Positions 61,971-64,000 of a stretch of DNA of 64,000 nt are shown piece after piece. The stretch comes from Chryseobacterium oranimense (GTDB lineage Bacteria > Bacteroidota > Bacteroidia > Flavobacteriales > Weeksellaceae). Location of the stretch: assembly GCF_025244725.1 (NCBI RefSeq), contig NZ_CP104203.1, positions 1,054,001 through 1,118,000 on the forward strand, read 5' to 3'. The notes under the pieces are model-generated. The model was not told the origin of the DNA and made no database searches. It saw only the letters and a list, made by a program, of their open reading frames with translations. Each line of letters starts with the position of its first letter. Positions within the stretch are counted from its first letter, which is position 1. A program made the position numbers and the translations under genes.

Positions 61971-63068
61971 ATGAGAACGAAGTTAGCCTTAATGACTGCC
62001 ATAGTAGCTTTCACATGCAGTTTCGCACAGGAGACACCGGAAATGAATCCGAAAATAAAACGCTACTCACAAAAGATCGACAGCATCGTAGTATCCGAAA
62101 AATCAAAAATGAATACAGAGCTGGATGCCATAGATAAAAACTTCAGCGAAAAGAAAATCACCATCGAGGAAAAGCTGAAGCAGCGGGAAGAAACTGCACA
62201 GAAATACCAGCAGATTATTAACGGAAAAGTAGATGCGCAGCAGCAGGAACTTGAGGCTGCAACCAAAGAAATGGTTAAAAATTCTGTTTTCATGGATAGG
62301 GATTCAATGCGATCTAAAAATGAATTCAGGATTGGGCATGACGGTGTAAACGTGAAGTTTGGGCAGAATAAGAAAAGACACGATCCAAAATACTTTCTAA
62401 GGTCTGTTGACCTTTCTGTAAGTATAATGGGAAGCGGTCTTACATCGAAAGATGAACCATTCAGTTTTTATAACCGTGACTCAGATACCAGAAATACGAT
62501 CATTAATTCTTCCCAGTTTGCTTTGCGGTACGAAGATCAGATCGGAGGTTTCACAAGTCCTGTTTTTTACCGTTTAGGGTTGGGGGTAAGATCGGATAGA
62601 TATGTTCCTAAGTACGGAAAAGTTTTCAAGCAGGATATTAACACCCTTTTTGTAGATGATTTTGACCGTGGTAACTTAAAGAAAACCAAGCTGAATGTTC
62701 ATTATCTCTACATGCCCCTTGACCTCAGATTTGTTCTGAATCCAAAATATACAGAATATAAAGGGGTGAAATATCTGGATAACAGGAAACAGCAACTAAG
62801 CCTGATCCTGGGAGTGTATGGCGGACTGAGACTGGCAAGTACCAACTATATTAAATATTCTAACGAGAACTCCAGGAGAATTGTAGAAAGAGAAAAAATG
62901 ATGAACGGAATGAACGACTTTGTTTTTGGAGGTAAGTTCGGAATCAGCTATGCTGGTCTTAATTTGTTTGTTCAGAAAGATTTTACACCGGCATTCAATG
63001 ACAGTGCCCTGCTGAAGAAAAAATATGGTCTTCAGATTGGTATTGAAATCGCTAACCTTGATTTTTAA
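61971..63068 (+). CDS. Outer-membrane beta-barrel protein with coiled-coil N-terminus
   Basis: 365 residues: signal peptide (MRTKLALMTAIVAFTCSFAQ), a charged coiled-coil (about 25-105, Lys/Glu/Gln-rich), then a barrel (about 130-365; VDLSVSIMGSGL, FRLGLGVRSDRY-like FYRLGLGVRSDRY, final strand LQIGIEIANLDF). Third gene of the ECF operon (79-bp gap). Possibly the regulated target of the sigma factor. Confidence 0.82.
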   Translation: MRTKLALMTAIVAFTCSFAQETPEMNPKIKRYSQKIDSIVVSEKSKMNTELDAIDKNFSEKKITIEEKLKQREETAQKYQQIINGKVDAQQQELEAATKEMVKNSVFMDRDSMRSKNEFRIGHDGVNVKFGQNKKRHDPKYFLRSVDLSVSIMGSGLTSKDEPFSFYNRDSDTRNTIINSSQFALRYEDQIGGFTSPVFYRLGLGVRSDRYVPKYGKVFKQDINTLFVDDFDRGNLKKTKLNVHYLYMPLDLRFVLNPKYTEYKGVKYLDNRKQQLSLILGVYGGLRLASTNYIKYSNENSRRIVEREKMMNGMNDFVFGGKFGISYAGLNLFVQKDFTPAFNDSALLKKKYGLQIGIEIANLDF

Positions 63069-63163
63069 ATTGATAATAGATATTAGATTTATTTGAATTA
63101 AATGTGAAATTTAAAGTTTTTCTTTGTATCGGATGAATGTCTTTGGCAAGTTAAACCGTTTTT

Positions 63164-63196
63164 AAAACACACTGTTCAAAAGTGTGTTTTTTTTTT
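63164..63196 (+). terminator. Terminator of ECF operon
   Basis: A 10-bp perfect stem (63164-63173 with 63181-63190), 7-nt loop, long T-run to 63196. Confidence 0.92.
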
Positions 63197-63218
63197 GTAT
63201 TTTGGCACTTTAGGAAAT

Positions 63219-63623
63219 ATGAAAAATATTCAGTTATTAGGATTGATTTTGGTAGTGATAGGCAGTTTTCTGCCTCTTGTTCATGTTCCTGTTATCGGAA
63301 ACTGGAACTACTGGAAACTGGATCATTACCTGGCTATTGCATGCTGGATTTTTGCAGCATGCGCCGTTTTTGGTATTGTGAATAACAATGGGAAAATAGT
63401 AAGACTTTTCGGAATACTTATGATCCTGTTATTTGCATTCACGCTTGTGGCAGTTAAGATGCAGTCTCTGGAATATTTCAGCTTTCTTCCATTTAAATCC
63501 TGGAGAGAAGCCTTTGCAGGAACTGTGAAACTGAAATGGGGTTGGATTGCAGAGTTTTTAGGAGCTTTCCTTATGGTTTTTGCTATCGGTAATAAAAAAG
63601 TAAATAAAAGAACACAGATATGA
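63219..63623 (+). CDS. Four-helix membrane protein, unknown
   Basis: 134 residues from ATG 63219, four hydrophobic segments (about 5-23, 39-56, 63-81 and 108-124) and a basic end (GNKKVNKRTQI). No family recognised. Its TGA stop overlaps the next ATG (ATGA at 63620-63623). Confidence 0.7.
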   Translation: MKNIQLLGLILVVIGSFLPLVHVPVIGNWNYWKLDHYLAIACWIFAACAVFGIVNNNGKIVRLFGILMILLFAFTLVAVKMQSLEYFSFLPFKSWREAFAGTVKLKWGWIAEFLGAFLMVFAIGNKKVNKRTQI

Positions 63624-64000
63624 GACATTTAAAAATTGTACCGGCAATTTTATTTGTACTGGTATTTTCCATGGCTAAATCTCAGAAAACGGCTTTTGAT
63701 AAACCGGATCAGCCGGCCAAATGTAAAAATATCAGGGACGGGAAATTTGTCAGGGTAAATTATCCGGAAGGGATTTGGCATATGACGATTAAAGATAATA
63801 TCCAGACCGAATATTTCAACAATGGCAAAGATTATATAAAATCGACACTTGTTTTTGTGGACGATTGCAATTATAAAGTTATTGTTCTGGAAAAAACCAA
63901 TAATGATGACCGTATTCGTACAGGAGATGTTTTCAGTAATAAGATTGTAGAGACTCAGGATAATTTACTGAAAGTACAGTCTAAAATTGGCAACGACCAG
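63620..64000 (+). CDS. Secreted protein, unknown (cut by window end)
   Basis: Open to the window edge (127 codons seen). A signal peptide (MRHLKIVPAILFVLVFSMAKSQ) is followed by KCKNIRDGKFVRVNYPEG and DDCNYKVIVLEK. This C...GKF pattern is seen in small secreted Bacteroidetes proteins of unknown role, sometimes mislabelled as topoisomerase IV. Translationally coupled to the membrane protein before it. Confidence 0.65.
   Translation, partial: MRHLKIVPAILFVLVFSMAKSQKTAFDKPDQPAKCKNIRDGKFVRVNYPEGIWHMTIKDNIQTEYFNNGKDYIKSTLVFVDDCNYKVIVLEKTNNDDRIRTGDVFSNKIVETQDNLLKVQSKIGNDQ

Noticed and set aside
1..64000. Insertion sequences, prophage, integrase or tRNA genes
   Set aside because: I looked for transposase and integrase motifs and tRNA-like cloverleaf patterns and saw none.

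Overview
The window is AT-rich chromosomal DNA from a flavobacterium, most likely Chryseobacterium or a close relative in the Weeksellaceae. The reasons are: promoters of the Bacteroidetes type (TTTG or TTG near -33, TAnnTTTG near -7); three secreted proteins with a C-terminal type IX secretion (T9SS) sorting domain; an ATP synthase operon without atpD and atpC next to it; ATP synthase subunit a made as a long preprotein with a signal peptide; and many small outer-membrane beta-barrels. No transposase, integrase, phage gene, rRNA, tRNA or CRISPR array is visible. Most of the window is housekeeping.

Layout. 1-2303 (minus): leucyl aminopeptidase (cut by the window edge) and a CBM48-esterase. 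2736-8494 (plus): a glycogen cluster, glgB - unknown - glgA - lipoprotein - glgC. 8585-15564: S41 peptidase (minus), a membrane SRPBCC protein, then sucA-sucB. 15646-20763: apaG, a DEDDh exonuclease, an envelope pair (GT2 and LpxL-like acyltransferase), a thioredoxin-like protein and an aldehyde dehydrogenase. 20805-25834: a tripartite drug-efflux operon (tolC-emrA-emrB order, minus) with a divergent AraC regulator. 26076-27404: rpsF-rpsR-rplI (minus). 27619-33286: ClC channel, two tiny membrane proteins, a 2-oxoacid dehydrogenase E2, a SAM hydroxide adenosyltransferase and PhoH. 33418-36531: four consecutive outer-membrane barrels. 36592-43583: ffh (minus), then an AtpI-like protein and atpB-E-F-H-A-G. 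43687-47906: CNNM/CorC protein, clpS, udk, a FtsB/DivIC-like protein and the small subunit of methylmalonyl-CoA mutase. 48022-49655: a GxxExxY nuclease-fold gene between inverted repeats, and a methyltransferase. 49792-55627: OmpA-like lipoprotein, M20 dipeptidase and three T9SS cargo proteins. 55707-60542: SDR, etfB-etfA, bifunctional nuclease and a nucleoside permease. 60658-64000: an ECF sigma operon with a putative membrane anti-sigma and an outer-membrane protein, then two small unknown genes.

How genes work together. GlgC makes ADP-glucose, GlgA polymerises it and GlgB branches it; two unknown genes lie inside that operon. SucA and SucB are E1 and E2 of the 2-oxoglutarate dehydrogenase; E3 is not in the window. 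ETF alpha and beta collect electrons from acyl-CoA dehydrogenases. The atp genes give F0 plus delta, alpha and gamma; beta and epsilon must be encoded elsewhere.

The most unusual signals are non-coding. A 52-bp dispersed repeat made of two hairpins occurs twice, and all three differences between the copies fall in the hairpin loops. The GxxExxY gene sits inside a 33-bp imperfect inverted repeat that seems to have been inserted between a promoter and the start of the methyltransferase gene. A 14-bp stem without a U-run lies between atpE and atpF. Phrase-like degenerate repeats fill the spacers of otherwise tight operons. A good ECF-type promoter lies in front of the sigma gene and suggests autoregulation.
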